From JBLMYQ01 sp050258375 (GTDB lineage Bacteria > Bacillota > Clostridia > Acetivibrionales > UBA4821): a stretch of 64,000 nucleotides of DNA. Location: the NCBI GenBank assembly GCA_050258375.1, contig JBLMYQ010000063.1:1-64000 (forward strand), read 5' to 3'. The position numbers and the translations under genes were made by a program. The notes beneath the pieces are model-generated. The model did not search any database and was not told the origin of the DNA. It saw nothing but the letters and a program-made list of their open reading frames with translations. Shown in pieces: positions 63,705 through 64,000 of this stretch (positions are counted from its first letter, which is position 1; every line of letters starts with the position of its first letter).

Positions 63705-64000
63705 CTAAATATTCTTCATTATTTCCTTGACGATATCCGGTCTGTTCATAGTATAAATGTGAAATCCGTTAACAGTGCTGTTTTTTAAGGCATGAATCTG
63801 TTCTATTGCGTAATGGATTCCTGCTTTTATCATATCATCGGGATTATGCTCATATCTGTTGAGGATTCTTATAAGCTTTTTGGGTATACTTGCACCACAC
63901 ATAAGGGTCATTCTTTTTATTTGATTGGAATTCAATATTGGCATTATTCCTGCAGAGACAGGGCAATTTATATCTGCTTTACGAATTTCATCTAAAAAAC
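63705..64000 (-). CDS. methylenetetrahydrofolate reductase-like, C-terminal part only
   Basis: About 98 residues are visible; the start lies beyond the right edge. The frame continues upstream of the internal Met as ...DINCPVSAGIMPILNSNQ. The segment SAGIMPILN, CGASIPKKL, and GIHYAIEQIHAL...VNGFHIYTMNRP is the C-terminal third of MetF-type enzymes, with the His-Ile-Tyr-Thr-Met-Asn strand near the end. The enzyme reduces methylenetetrahydrofolate to methyltetrahydrofolate, for methionine synthesis or the acetyl-CoA pathway. Confidence 0.88.
   Translation of the reverse strand, partial: FLDEIRKADINCPVSAGIMPILNSNQIKRMTLMCGASIPKKLIRILNRYEHNPDDMIKAGIHYAIEQIHALKNSTVNGFHIYTMNRPDIVKEIMKNI

Noticed and set aside
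1..64000. CRISPR arrays, tRNA or rRNA genes, transposases, phage genes
   Set aside because: None recognised: no regularly spaced repeats, no tRNA-like cloverleaf with CCA, and no transposase or integrase motifs in any open frame.

Overview
The window is an AT-rich stretch of chromosome from an anaerobic, endospore-forming member of the Clostridia. The evidence is spoIVA and a PdaB-type sporulation deacetylase, an NfnAB-type ferredoxin:NADP oxidoreductase, the fapR-plsX-acpP lipid operon, the era-yqzL-recO cluster, hydrogenase maturation genes, S-layer-homology proteins and strong GGAGG ribosome binding sites. Species cannot be fixed from sequence alone. No rRNA, tRNA or CRISPR array was seen.

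Layout. 1-5.3 kb: a 3'-truncated RluA-like gene, an alaR-alaT-like regulator/aminotransferase pair, a small unknown gene and a chemoreceptor. 5.4-11.8 kb: a sporulation-type polysaccharide deacetylase and two tandem S-layer-homology (SLH) proteins. 12-16.4 kb: era, yqzL (39 aa), recO, nfnA, nfnB. 16.4-19.4 kb (minus strand): a small membrane protein, a MATE exporter, rpsT and a DUF2378-like protein. 19.6-23.2 kb: fapR-plsX-acpP, then cinA.

23.2-35.1 kb is an accessory island between cinA and recJ. It holds two toxin/immunity-like pairs on the minus strand. The first is a 1260-aa secreted fibronectin-III/peptidoglycan-binding protein with a C-terminal toxin-like domain. The second is a 222-aa secreted protein with a His-Gly/Cys clan-CD-like motif pair. 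Each is followed at once by a small acidic gene. Between them on the plus strand lie a single-module NRPS (condensation-adenylation-carrier-reductase, adenylation code read by eye as serine) and a 7TM-type sensor histidine kinase. An exact 27-bp direct repeat joins the cinA 3' end to the interior of the large toxin gene. This island is the best candidate for an undescribed system.

35.3-42.9 kb: recJ, rel, a composite palindromic repeat, dtd, an MBL-fold hydrolase and hemZ. 43-48 kb: an unreported-looking 53-aa gene, an EamA transporter, a WYL regulator with a GyrI-like protein, an ECF sigma/anti-sigma operon with two membrane proteins, and a 32-aa single-helix peptide. 48-52.5 kb: a membrane glycosyltransferase, hypB and hypF. 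52.5-59.1 kb: an alpha-glucan cluster (GH57, DUF4912, GT4, and a nucleotidyltransferase fused to a phosphoglucomutase domain whose active-site loops all look degenerate). 59.2-64 kb: an orphan type IV pilin-like protein, a BIG2-repeat surface protein, spoIVA and the 3' part of a metF-like gene.

Two kinds of small repeat recur. One is a GTGTAAAATGTAAAG-like element, present between era and yqzL and also in frame inside nfnB. The other is a composite element with direct and inverted repeats between rel and dtd. Start codons were chosen by ribosome binding site spacing, and many differ from the longest possible reading frame.
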